The position numbers and the translations under genes were made by a program. Below the pieces are notes generated by a model. That model was not told where the DNA came from and did not search any database. It was given only the letters and a program-made list of their open reading frames with translations. Below are positions 24,976 to 37,660 of a stretch of DNA of 64,000 nt, one piece after another; position 1 is the first letter of the stretch; every line of letters begins with the position of its first letter. The stretch comes from Spirogloea muscicola (Eukaryota; Streptophyta; Zygnematophyceae; Spirogloeales; Spirogloeaceae): contig WELB01000028.1 of NCBI GenBank assembly GCA_009602725.1, positions 770,923 to 834,922 of the forward strand, in the 5' to 3' direction.

Positions 24976-26600
24976 AGTGTGACAAGCGTATGGTGAGGAA
25001 GGCATGTGTGTGACTCATACCTGCAAACAACACTTTCCGAGATAGCAGGCTTTCTTGGTTGACCAGTCACTACCTAAGCATAAACAAGGCTCTCTGCATA
25101 CCCATCACCAGGATGACAAAGATGACAATATTGAGGTGTGGCATGCTAAGCACGAGCAGAAGGTACGACCCTGGAAAGATCTGTTCACTACTTGTGCATG
25201 TATCAGCACTGTGGCTTGTTTGCAGTCTGCACATGAGATCTGCCGCCCTAGGCCAATCCCTCGCCCTTTCTGGGCTGGCACTTGCCAAGTGACGCACAAG
25301 TTCTACATGGATTAGCCAGCATCAAGTTGCCTCAGCTGGACCCCAATTGTATTGTGACATGCATGCATTACAAGAAGAATATTAGGTATCCCAAGCACAG
25401 AATTTAATATAAAGTGGGACTTACGGTTAGTGGCCATGAAAGGCCAGCCCAAGATAAATAACAAGTTCACGTTGGATCAAAGGTCCAACAACCCAACGCA
25501 AATCACTCAGCAGAACAAGCGGCTACCACGACGGTGAGGTCTGGGAGCAATTTGAGTGCTAGCTTCCGGCTATCCGTGCATATAAGTCAGAAGGCCGTCT
25601 AGAAACCAAAGAGGAAGGAAGGCCGTCGAGGGACCAAGTTTGTAGGGCTCTCGTCACTATTGTGGGCTGGCCTCGCACAGCTACCTTCGGACCTTGTCCA
25701 CTCTTCGTTTGGGCTGGCCATCGGCCCCTTTGTATAACCTCGTCCTTCTACGCCAAAAATGAGATAGCTTCATCTGTTGTTGCAAGAGCTGATCGAATCT
25801 GCTCTCCGTGACCTCTGCGACTGGACGCCCTTCAACCTTTAGTCAAATCGTGCACTCCGGGGTAATCAGAGGGCTGATCAGAATCAGAGGGAAAAGCTTC
25901 GCCTTTGTCAAAAGCCAGACGCAGCAGCCAAGGTGTTGAAGTGTCTCTTCCAAATCTGGCCGCGCTTGCTTCTTCCAAAGGGAACAAGGTTGTGAAGAGC
26001 CAGAGGAGGTCATAAGGAGCCGCAGAGGAGTAGTAGCTCCTCCACAGAAAGGTAAGCTCATCGAAATTGGCCGAGGGCTGTAAGAATCCCGCCCGAAAGA
26101 AATTGACAAGGTCCGAGAAGTAGAAGCAGCTCCTTCCGAAGAAGGAAGATAGATTAGAACAGCTCTTCCACTGCTCTTCTTAAAGGGGCGAGGGCTTGGA
26201 AGCCAGCCCCAGAAAATGGACAAGGTCCGAAAGGGCCGGGAAGTGCTTAAACTTATACGAAGCAAGTACCAAGAAGTATGGTCACTTTCAATTTGCCTAG
26301 TGAGAAACAGCTTCTCCAATGTAAGACAATGGCTGTGAGAGGCTAGCACAGAAGTCAGAACAAGGTCTGAAAAGACTGGGACGTAGAATTCAGGGAACTT
26401 CTCTCTGTGACGTCTGCTGATTATCTCAATTACTTCTACTCAGCTAGTGCAGATCGGAGTAACTAGAGGATAGAAAAACGTGGCACTGTCGGAACCGGGA
26501 GGCAGCAGCCAAAGGCGCGGCCTGCCCGCAAGTGCACGGCAAACGCCATGGTAATTGCTCGCCCACAGAGAAGAGGGGCTAGCAAAGCCAGCCCAAAAAA

Positions 26601-26960
26601 GAAGAAGTGGCTCTCCCAAAGGGTGCAAGGGCTGTGAGAAGCCAGCCCGAAAAGAATTGACAAGGTTCGAAGGGGCCAAACTACGAGCTAAGCAGCGACT
26701 GCGGGGCCTGAAGAGGCTCTGGCAGAACGGGGGACGATTACTCAGTAGTTACGAGTGAGGAGCCTCACATCCGACAGACTAGAAGAAGAAGAAGTGGCTC
26801 TCCCAATGGGGGCAAGGGCTGTGAGAAGCCAGCCCGAAAAGAATTGACAAGGTTCGAAGGGGCCAAACTACGAGCTAAGCAGCGACTGCGGGGCCTGAAG
26901 AGGCTTTGGCAGAACGGGGGAGGATGGACCACTCAGTAGTTACGAATAAGGAGCCTCACA
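26601..26960 (-). repeat. Tandem duplication, period about 187 bp
   Basis: The segment starting GAAGAAGTGGCTCTCCCAA at 26601 recurs starting at 26788. The shared part includes GACAAGGTTCGAAGGGGCCA, AACTACGAGCTAAGCAGCGA and CGGGGCCTGAAGAGGCT, then the element's coding tail. The copies differ at few positions (for example CTC versus TTT before GGCAGAACGGGGGA), so the duplication looks recent compared with the other repeats. Confidence 0.8.
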
Positions 26961-27239
26961 TCCGACAGGCTAGCTGCCGGAAAACTATCCCCCTGACGAA
27001 AGCCGGAGGCCGCAGCGAGAGGCACGGCCAGCACGCTGATGCAAGGCGTGGGCCAAACTAGAATAGACAATAGAGAAGGGCTCGCCCATCGAGTACAGAA
27101 AAGCGCGCCCATAGAAAAGAGGGGCTGGCCAAGCCAGCCCAAAAAAGAATGGACATTGTCCAAAGCCAAAGCAAGAGGAGCCGGAGAAAGGACTACACTA
27201 CAACATACTGCAGAACACAGAAACGATGCAGAGGAAAGC

Positions 27240-27560
27240 TCAGTACCCGCGAGTGAGCAACATCAGGTCTGAGTAGCTCGCTGCAGGGAAAGAGGCGCTC
27301 CGCCGAGACCCAGAGGCGGCGGCCATAGCACGGCCTGCGCGCGTATGGACGGCGTGGGCAAGGGAGCGTTGAAGCGATACGGCCAGGCGCATGCGGAAGA
27401 CTTGTGCGAGCGACCCGGCGGCGTTGAAGCCGGGCATCGCCCCTGGCAGACCCGGCCGCCAATCAATGGCCTGGCGAGCAAGCCGCTGAATGAGATCCAG
27501 CCAGCGGCTGCCGAAAGCCCCGTGTACATCCATCGCCAGGGCCGCGATCGAAGGGGCCAA
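27240..27560 (-). mobile_element. Best-preserved copy of the element's conserved C-terminal peptide
   Basis: This open frame of about 107 codons reads MDVHGAFGSRWLDLIQRLAR near its start, then GSLAQVFRMRLAVSLQRSLA, HTRAGRAMAAASGSR and SYSDLMLLTRGY-stop. The same blocks in the same order appear at 6.6, 19.7 and 45 kb. The upstream part of the element's ORF is absent here. No catalytic motif is visible in this fragment, so its function (reverse transcriptase tail, nuclease or other) is inference only. Confidence 0.6.
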
Positions 27561-27606
27561 ACTACGAAGGGGAGCGCAAGCTCTAATAGAGGGAAGGATG
27601 AATCAC

Positions 27607-27720
27607 TCAATAACGAGTGAGGAGCTTCAAATCTGACAGACTAAGCTGGCGGAAAACAATTCCCCTGACGAAAGCCAGAGGCAGCAGCAACAGCATTGTG
27701 TAGGGGCTGGGAAAAGCAGG
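27607..27720 (-). mobile_element. Second adjacent element tail
   Basis: The minus strand reads LAFVRGIVFRQLSLSDLKLLTRY-like peptide directly next to the 27240-27560 copy. The blocks SLSDLKLLTRY-stop match the end of the conserved peptide. Only the tail is present. Confidence 0.45.
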
Positions 27721-27779
27721 GGCTGGGAAAAGCCAAGTGCGCGCCCATAGAGAAGAGGGGCTGGCAAAGCCAGCCCACC

Positions 27780-27896
<117 letters not shown>

Positions 27897-28416
27897 CGAG
27901 CTCGCCAGCGGCCGGGTGTGGGCCGCGGCCGCGAGGCGTGGCTGCCGAGCTGCGCCCCCCAGCCCGCGCACGCAGGACAGATAGCCTTAGCTGGGCGCCC
28001 ACCTCCCTCCTTCAGCTGCCGCCGGCCCTCCGCCGCCCACTCCACGGCTCACAAAGCGCAGCGCCCCCTGCGGGCTTGAGGCTGCCGTGGTCACTGTCGC
28101 CGCCGTTGCAGCGGCGGAGCTTCGTACTGCCATTGCAGCAGACACCTAATTGCGCTGCCGTGCTGCGTCGGGACTGAGCGCAGCAAGTGGTGCGGAATGC
28201 TCACTGCGCTGCTGGCCCTGGCCGTGACCCATCAGACGGGATGCGCTGGGAGCGGCGCCGCAGTGGGGTGGAGCCGCCTTGAGTTCTCATCAGAGAGCTC
28301 GTGCTGAGCTGACGTCAAGGTCGTGTGAAGACAACAGCAGCGCTGCAGCATCAGGAGTGCCGCGCTCTGCCTCTGGCGACCGTCACGGCACCCTGGCCTC
28401 GCTGCTCGAACGCCTG

Positions 28417-31400
28417 ATGGGGCAAGACGGCAGCGCGTCGCCGCCGTCGCCTTCATCGTCACCGCCTCGCAGCTCGCATGCCCGTGGAGTCGCCAATGGG
28501 ACTGTCGGCTCCACCTTTGATGACAACGTCGAGGGGGAGGGCAGGGTGGAAGACACCTACGAGGCCGCCATTGCCGGCATCGAGAGCCTTGACTACGAGG
28601 TCATTGAGAGCTCCCTGTACCGGGAAGACCAGGTGCGAGCCTCCCCCTCTGCTGGCCCGCCGCTGCTAGCTCGCAATGTTTTCGGCCTCAATCATGCAGT
28701 AGCATGTGCGTGTGGATATGGGGCTTGAGTTGCAATTGGGATCCTTCTTGCGGAGCGGCTGAGTGATGAGATAGATAGCTGCTGCTGCTTGGCGTAATCT
28801 GGCGGCAGGCCCGCAGCGGCGCATGGGACCACGCAAGCTACGTCGCGCTCAAGTGGGCCTTCGCCCTCCTTCTCGGCATGGGTTCGGCCCCCCCGCTAGC
28901 CAGCATACTAAGCCGTCAAGCAGCATATGGCCTCTGGACTCCGCTGGTTGCTCAGTCTAGCAGCTCCAACTGAGCAATCTCTCCCTCCCTCGCACCCTGG
29001 CTTTCTCTTGGCTGCTTCCGCTCCTCCATCCTGCTCAAGTGACGGAGTGCAAATGTCTCACTCCTTGAGCACTCTGTATCTTCATCTTTGGAAGCTCAGT
29101 GCATTGCGCCGATGATTGCCTTCTGGTTCTACCCTCTCTTAGACAAGACCTGACCCGAAGGCTTCCTCCTGAAGGGGAGGACAAGACCTAATACGTACTG
29201 CCAGACTTCCTCCGATTATTGATTTAGCCCTTGTGTCAAGAGGATGCGATTGCAGGCACGGCACTAGCGGCATTCTTCATCAATGTGGCCGTTGAGAACC
29301 TTGCCGGCTGGAAATTCACAGCCACGTTCTGGCTCCTCCGTCACTCCTACGTCGCTGCGTTCATCGTCTATGCGCTCTTCAATGTCGCGCTCGTACTATC
29401 GTCCGTGCACATTGTGACTGAGTACGCACCTGCTGCGGCTGGGTCCGGCATCCCTGAGATCAAGGGCTACCTCAACGGTATGACCCAGCACGTCCGCTAG
29501 GTCACCTTCACGTAGTGGGCTTTGAGAAGATGCACCTGCCTTCTGTAAAGCCTAACCTGATTCCTGGATACACCTTAGACTTGTATCTTTCAGAACCATT
29601 CATTGTCCATGCCTTGTACTCAGCCGCAGACAGCAGCTTAGCAGGGGATTCTTGGCATGAAAGCCAAGGTATCAGCTCTTGTCCTGCTGCTAATATTATC
29701 TCTTTTAACACGATCATTACGGCTGTGATGCTCAGGAATTGACACGCCTGGCATATTGCTCCTCAGGACACTTCTTGGCAAGGTGCTTATAATCAGCTTT
29801 CACTCTACCATTCTTGCATTGCATGTTGACGAGTACTGTCTAGTGACTTGCTGAGGGGACGTTGTGATGTGTGGTATCACCTTTCGTAGCATCCAGTATC
29901 TTGTAGGCATGCACTGGAAGCACTACAGGGATCATTGGTTGACCTCCTCAACATTGGAAGGCCATGCAAAGCCCTCTCGTCTTGCCCTTCTGCGAAACAA
30001 GTCATCAAACGTGGCCCTCCGCATTGCGGCTAATGCTTCTGATGCAAGCTGGCGACTTTTATAAAGCAGATATTTGGCAGCTTGGGATCTGTGGCAGGCG
30101 GCCTTGCGCTGGGCAAGGAGGGCCCCCTCGTCCACACAGGGGCTTGCATTGCCTCGCTCCTCGGCCAGGTGATGCTTGCAAGCACGCTCCACGTCTCTGG
30201 CAAGTATGGCTCAAAGCCTCAGCCCAGAAGCAGCTGACCCCAAAAGCGGGTGACCCCAATTTGACACGGGCCCTCATCAGTCCGACTGCCTCTTTTTTCT
30301 TCTAGGTTGCTCAAGGCGAGAGGTGCTGTGCAAGACATGGCCACATTGAGCTAGCTAAGCTCAGCTATAAGTATAGCAGATAGAAGTGAGAGCAGAATTA
30401 CAAAACGCAAACAAAATTAATAGAACCATTAGCTGCTGCAAGTGGATGTAGTTGCTGTACAAGTTTGCCTAACACGTGACACTTTGCATCTCAGGGTGGC
30501 TCAACCAAGTACAGAATTACGTGGCGCCTGCTCCGTGTCTTCCAAAATGATCGCGACCGCAGGGACCTAGTGCGTTCTGATCACCCATCTTGCTTCTGGG
30601 CTTCACTGCAAAGGTCCCGAAGCTAAGCCCTGAGTCGAATTGAAACCCATTACCTGAAGAGCTACGCTGCTGTTGGTTGGGCTCCTAGGTCACGTGTGGA
30701 GCCGCTGCTGGAGCTGCAGCCGCATTTCGCGCGCCGGTGGGGGGCGTGCTTTTTGCGCTGGAGGAAATGACGTCCTGGTCTGCATATATAAAGCCAGCCG
30801 GCCCAGTCGCACGTAGTTCACATTGCTTGATGCTCACACTCCTGCCCTTGCATGGATGGTCCACCATTCGCCGCTTGCTTGTCTTGGAGTGCGGCCCTGT
30901 GACCAAGTCAAATTCGTCTGGCAGTTCGCAAAAGGCATCCTCTTCTCTTCTGTCACTGGTGTCACAAGTTAGCAACTCCTTGATGGACTCAATTGACTAT
31001 TCTAGCAGACCAACCAGAGCGGTACATATGAATTAACTGCATTGCCATCAGCTCTTCCTCGACTCATGATGGGCTGGCGGTACAGGTGGAGGAGCCAGCT
31101 GCTTTGGCGCGTCTTCTTCACGTCGGCGATTGTGACGGTGGTCCTGCGCTTCCTCATGAGCTGGTGCGCTCGTGGCAATTGCGGCCACTTTGGCGGCGGA
31201 GGTTTCATCATTTGGGACATCCACCAGGGGTGAGGGTTGTGTGGCTGCTCCAGTCCTGACAATAAATTAGCCTGCAAGGCGATCGTTAAGAGTGAGGCAT
31301 TCTGGTGTCCCCAGGACGACATACTTTACGCCCTTTGCCACAGTCTAATGGATCGGATCCGCAACCCTGCTAACTGTCACAGATCTCTTTGTGCTGACAA

Positions 31401-34400
31401 CAGGTGCCAGAAAGAAAGGCTTTGCTCCCTTTCTGCTAGCCTCTTGCAGCTCACTCTCATTCAGCTGTATAAGCAAGCCAGCTGAAATTGCAAGTGCTCA
31501 TCATAATCTATGTGCGTGCAGTGCGCAGGAGGACTATGCTTTTGTGGAACTCCTGCCAATGGCTGCTGTCGGCATCATTGGCGGCATTCTTGGTATACTT
31601 CTTACCCAAAGATACCTCTATATCTCATGGTGGCGCCTGCTTGTGACTTGTGCTTGCCAGCACATACTGCAACAATTGGATTCAACAGTCCTGGCTGTGA
31701 CATGCACCTGGAACATTGGGAAAGAAGTATGTTAAGAGTAGAAAGCCTCGCTGGCGGTAGCATGCAGTTGCAGTATTGTTGAGCCATCCATAAATCAGCA
31801 CATATGTAGCTTATGCAGTCAATTAACAAATGTGTTGAACTGAATAGAAGTTCCCATCACCACAGCATTGTGGTTCTGACTGCTTTGCAGGGGCGCTGTT
31901 TAATCAATTGACATTTTACCTCTCCTCCTGGCGGCGTAATTCTTTACACCCGCAAGGCAATCATGTCAAGGTGGCCTCCCTAGCCTCATGTGGTGCGACA
32001 AAGTCTTGCTTGTTGTAGTGTGTTGCTTGTGACAGGAGCTCACTGAAGCAATTACATCTGCATAATTCTCGTCAATTCTTGGGTGCATGTGCATGTGCAC
32101 TACAGTGCAACACAGTGGAGTCCTTAACAGGCAGTCTTTGTTAGCTTCTGAAGTGCATTGCTGACAGCGCATGTTGCACACAGGTCTGCAGCTTGACATA
32201 GCTACTGCACCTGTTCTATCTGACAGGTCATCGAAGCCTGCACAGTGGCACTCTTAACGACAGCACTGTCCTTTGGGATGCCCATGCTCACAAAGTGCAG
32301 GCCCTGCCCGGACCCTGTGAAGTATCCACTCATTGAGTGTCCAAGACCGCAGAGGAACTATGGCAACTTTGTCAATGTAACTCCTCATCCGCCTGTTTCC
32401 TGCAGGTTCCTGCTGTTTGATGCTGATGGGTGTATACATCTTTGCACCTGGATGCCAGCTGAATGCTTGGACAATGTCAAAATTACCTATAGCTAGGTCT
32501 GCACTTCATCATTGAGCGTGGGGCTGATGGTTGGGCTGCTTAGAGATGGACAGAAGTGCCGCTGTTTGTGTTGTTGTTGTCTTACACAGCCGCTGACTGT
32601 CTTGCGTTACATCAGTTTTACTGTCAGAATGATGGGGAGTACAATGACCTCGCCACCATCTTCTTCAACACTCAGGTGCTTAAACAACTGTAAATCACGA
32701 TATCTGTTGGCGTTGCTTCTAAAGCATCACATCTGCTCCGAGAGCAACTTGGAAAGTGACGGTTGCTTGGTTTAGTCAGTCGTTATCCAGTCACAAGGAT
32801 GCAAGCTGCTTGAAAGTGTTGCCTACTTGAGGTCGCACCCGACAGCCTTGTGCTTGTGACAATTGCCTGTGATTGCCAGGATGATGCTATTCGGAACCTC
32901 TTCAGCAGCAACACGCACCATGAATACAGCGCCCACACCCTTGTGACATTTCTCGTGAGTACCGTTCGGCAGGAAATGCCATGTCTGGGCTTCCAATTAA
33001 GATAGGAACAACTATTGCCAAATCCACCAATCATAGCAGGCGTAACCATAAAATAAGACATCAAATAAGCGGCTCCTCTAATAAGAGCTCTGCTGTCGCT
33101 GCTGGCCTGAAGCTTGTAGCTCACGCACGCCACATCGTGAGGCTGCAATGATTCACACTTAAGTGTCACGGATGGCAAACCTCTCAGAGTGGCTTCATTG
33201 TATGTGGGCGACCAGGTCACGTTCTTCGGCCTGGCCGTCATCACCTACGGCACGGCCGTTCCTTCTGGCCAGTTCGTCCCCGGCATCATGATCGGCTCGA
33301 CATACGGGAGACTTGTGGGAATGGTCATTGTGCATCTCTACTCCAAGGACACAATAGAAGAGGGGACGTGAGTCACGGCTCCTCTTTGTTACATCCACCA
33401 TTGGTCGTGGCCTCAGACCTCAGCACTCTCGCCAGTCACTGCACACTGAAGCACTATTTCGTTACGCTGTAGTGGGACACTTCTGCACATGACTCCCTGC
33501 CTCACCATATGCAGTGGCCCACATTATGTATAGAACAGTACTGTCCTATTGGTCCAGGTTTAGGTTTGTGGTGTACATTAGCAAGCTGACCTTTGCAGCT
33601 TGTGGGTAGCTCAAGCTCTAAGTCACCATTCATGTTATGTCATGCAGGTATGCCCTCCTTGGGGCAGCGTCCTTCCTGGCGGGCTCCATGCGGATGACTG
33701 TGTCGCTGTGCGTAATAATGGTCGAGATTACCAACAATCTGAAGCTCCTCCCGCTTATCATGCTCGTCGTCCTCATTTCCAAGGTGCACCCCATGTGAAT
33801 GATACACACTCGGCAGGACCTTACCTTACCTTACAGAATCTCATGCAGATACAACGAAGTACAAGAGCCCCAAGTGCAGAATGTTGTAAGTGGTAGTTTC
33901 GCCATTTTTGGAAGAACAATAGGTCTGCTTACCCTGTCATTCTAAAAAATGTCCCTTTGCTCGATCCTGCATGTTTCTCAAGGCTGTGGGAGACGCATTC
34001 ACACCAGGATTCTACGATGTGCATGCAAGCCTGAAGCAGATTCCAATACTAGAATCTCAGCCCAAGCGCTTCATGGGAAAGCTCAGTGCCAGAGATGCCA
34101 TCACCAAGAAGGTGCTCCTTCTCTAAAGCCATTGGACATTCCTACTCGTAAGCCTACTCTTGTCATGGACATTTGGGAGAAAGCATTAACTACGCATTCA
34201 GGGGTCTGTTGTTTGACCACATATTTGTGCTCAGCAGGCTGTTACACTCCCCCGTCTGGAGCAAGTTGGTCACCTGCTCAGCGTGCTTCGAAGTACGCAG
34301 CACAATGGCTTCCCTGTGAGGCTACAGCTGCTCACTTGACCTTCTGCAATCTTCAGATTCCTCATGCTGGATGCAGCTGTCTCTTGCACCTACTTTGTAC

Positions 34401-35652
34401 TTGGACTGATGGCAGCGCCACTGTCATCCGCTTTGAGCCGCTGTTCGAGCTATTAAGTCAGCTTTTGTACACAATGCTTCATGTTGTTGCACCACATACC
34501 ACTGACACTATGCTGCCTAACTCATAGGTCGTTGAAGACCTCGGAGAGGGCAAGACTGCCCTCATTGGCCTGATTTTGCGTAGGTACTATCAAGCTTGGC
34601 AGCCCACCACATTGCTCACACTTGACAACTCAGCTTCTGTCTATGGTTGAGAGAAATAGGGTAGGTTCTATCAGCAGCTTATCTTTCCTGCTGGTGGAAA
34701 CTAGTGTACAATAGCTTCCTTAATGCTTTCAAGACGTCATTCAGTATTCTGGTAATCTGGGAATCTGCATGCAGCCACTTGGTGATGTTGCTCAAGTCAC
34801 GTGCGGACTTCCAACAGACAGATACGGTTGGCGACACTCGAGGACGGATTCCTTTCAGGTTCTTGACGATCCTCTTTACTGGCCTACATACTGTCCCACA
34901 GCTCGATGTATAGCACATATGTCCATCTCAGGCTCAGCTCCACTGCATGTAACAGCTTGCATTCAGCATACAGGTAATGAAATGTTCTGATGCAAGGAAA
35001 GGGTGCCAGCACACGTTGCTGATCAGCGAGTTCACTGTCCAATATTGATCCGTGTGATAGCACAAGCAGCTGGATTTTGTCCAGGTTCTGTTTGGCAACA
35101 TCTCAGCCATGGATAACAAGCGAGCACGAGCCAGTAATGCAGCTCATTCTGCATTGGGGCTTGTGCTAGGTATGATATCACTGACTTCGCTAAGCCAGCA
35201 TCCACCAAGGGTTTGGCTGTGGAGGACGTCCAGCTATCAGAGGCAGAGCTGGCCATGTGGCTCGACCTCAAGCCATTCCTGAATCCGACGCCGTACATTG
35301 TCGATGAGGATGTGTCTGTTACAAAGGTGACACCACCTTCTCGTATAGGCTGATGACAAGAGCATGCGCTTGATGTCACAGTCGAGGCACAACACTGAAC
35401 TTTCGTTTTGTCTAAGCAGTTTTGTCGAGCATTGCATATGGCAGTTGTTCTTTTGAAGGTCTAAGGACCATGAGTCTCTTGAGGGCCTGGCAGGCATACA
35501 TGTTATTCAGGCAACTCGGTCTGCGCCACCTCTGCGTGGTGCCCAAGCCACTGGGCGTGCTGGGGGTTATCACGCGCAAGGACCTCCTTCATGAGGTCAA
35601 CACAGTGCATTACAACAAGCACAACCCTCCATATGATGACAATAGATGGTGA
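28417..35652 (+). CDS. CLC-d-like voltage-gated chloride channel / Cl-/H+ exchanger
   Basis: Endomembrane CLC protein closest in motifs to plant CLC-d. 28417 is the first in-frame ATG; an upstream exon is possible. Exons: 28417-28633 (IESLDYEVIESSLYRE), 28809-28880, 29256-29477 (AGSGIPEIKGYLNG), 29736-29782, 30070-30168 (GGLALGKEGPLVHTG), 30495-30569, 30689-30777 (GVLFALEEMTSW), 31086-31229, 31522-31592, 31891-31970, 32227-32376, 32616-32675, 32880-32954, 33216-33367 (GQFVPGIMIGSTYGRLVG), 33648-33783, 33983-34111, 34238-34314 and 34528 onward (first CBS domain), about 34769-34857, 35168-35326 and 35490-35652 (second CBS, FRQLGLRHLCVVPK). Ser in GSGIP predicts chloride over nitrate. The gating Glu (GKEGP) and proton Glu (LEEM) are both present, pointing to an exchanger. 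Most junctions are in phase. The stop at 35650 may be bypassed by splicing to downstream exons. Confidence 0.93.
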
Positions 35653-35734
35653 CACATGCACAGTTGCCGTTGATGGTAAGCATGGCTTCATTGGCTTCTA
35701 GACTTTCTCTTTACTTGACTGTGCTGCTGAGCAG

Positions 35735-36213
35735 GTCTTGGAAGAGAGGACACCGGATGCATCAAACAATCTCTCACAGAAGAGCCTCAACAAAGTATGT
35801 CAAGCCCGTCTCAGCAAGAAGAGCTGACTCTGAAGTGGCTGGGAAGTGCATTTTGTGTTGCTTGACTCTGTTTGAATGTGTACGTACGTGCAAGCGTGCG
35901 TGCGAGTGGGCTGCGCATGTGCGCGCGCGCGCGTGCGTGTGGGTGTGCGTGTGTTCATGAGTGTGTCTCTGTGTGCGCGTGTGCAAGTGTCTTTGTGTGT
36001 GTTTTCACGATCCGTCTGTTCATGCTGACTTTGCATTGACGCTCTGATCTTGCCCTTCTCATTGTCAGGCTGCCTTCTTTACAACAATTCGTATCATCTG
36101 CTGACGCAGATGCATTGCTGTTTGGGCAGGCTCCCGGTTTCCTCCTCAGGCCAGACCGACGACGGTCTGGCGACTACCACTGGGAGTATGCCGAGGTGGA
36201 GGAGATGATGTAA
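35735..36213 (+). CDS. Possible alternative C-terminal exons of the CLC gene
   Basis: Two plausible exons follow the CLC stop. After GAGCAG, a frame reads VLEERTPDASNNLSQKSLNK up to a GTATGT donor at about 35800. After GGGCAG near 36130, a frame reads APGFLLRPDRRR, YHWEYAEVEEMM and a stop at about 36213. Together they would make an acidic tail for a longer isoform. A donor that skips the stop at 35650 is not obvious, so this is a suggestion only. Confidence 0.4.
35880..36010. repeat. GT/GC-rich alternating purine-pyrimidine tract
   Basis: Degenerate (TG)n with an uninterrupted CGCGCGCGCG core near 35920, lying between the two possible extra CLC exons. Such alternating sequence can adopt Z-DNA. 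Confidence 0.85.
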
Positions 36214-37063
36214 ATGGAGGTAAAATCTACTTCAGCCGCCAAGTTACATCGGATGCCCTGGCGGAGCAGAGGATTAGATGGGGGGCTTTGAGACTTGGGT
36301 GTGTTGTCAAGTTTGTCAGACACAAGTCAGCTCATTGTGTTAACCACGGGGGCTGTGATGTGCTTAGAAATTGCTTCTGCAAGCTGCATGGGGCGCCTCT
36401 ACCTTCACGGTCTATGCATGTAATGGTGCGCAGACAAGCTAAACTGTTGGTCCAAGTGCGCCTATTCTCGAGCACGCTAGCTTGATCAAGCGGTTGTGAC
36501 GTATCATGCAGCTGCGTTGACAACTTTGGATGTGGGTTACTTCGTGAGACTGTCCAAAGATGCGCTACTCTTGCTTGCAGGCAACTTCGCTATGCTTAAA
36601 CCGTTCTGATGTGCGCCCTGCCCCTTTGAGAGGAGAATCAGATGATATGGACTTGCGTCTCAGGTTCACAGCCTTTCAAGTACAGCGCTGCTCCTCCTCT
36701 ACGCTGCACCATGTCGTGGTTATAGAGAGCTTGGGCATGAGGCATGCGAAGTGCAGAAACTGGGGTAATCAGGTGATTCTGCGTGCTGACCCACGGTTAC
36801 TGGCGGCACGACGAGTAGCTTGAATTTCGCTGAGGTGCAATCTCGGTCAGCCCTGCTTTTCTTCGACGACTACACGCTGCTTCCTGCGAGACGTCGCTCC
36901 TGGCCTCACGCTGGCGGCTACACAAGCATGCGCACAAGCTGCCGAGCAAGAGACCTGTCGGGGATGGCACTCGCGGGCCCCCGCACGCCTGCGCAAGCGC
37001 AGCCTCCAAAGGGGCCGCCGCCGCCGCCGCCGCCGGGGCCCGCAGCAGGCCTGCGCGCGCAGG
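36214..37063. other. Intergenic region, CLC 3' to MATE 5'
   Basis: No gene is recognised. Near 36770-36800 the sequence CGTGCTGACCCACGGTTACTGG resembles the transposon tail (GTGCTGACTCGCGGTTACTGA at 6.77 kb), suggesting a very decayed relic. The last 200 bp turn sharply GC-rich. Confidence 0.45.

Positions 37064-37660
<597 letters not shown>

Noticed and set aside
26601-26960. Repeated units considered as a CRISPR-like array
   Set aside because: Only two long units with a period of 187 bp, no short identical repeats with unique spacers, and the genome is a eukaryotic nuclear one with spliceosomal introns.
35774-36036. His/Thr/Arg-rich open frames on the minus strand
   Set aside because: They are translations of the GT/GC-rich dinucleotide tract and have no protein-like complexity.
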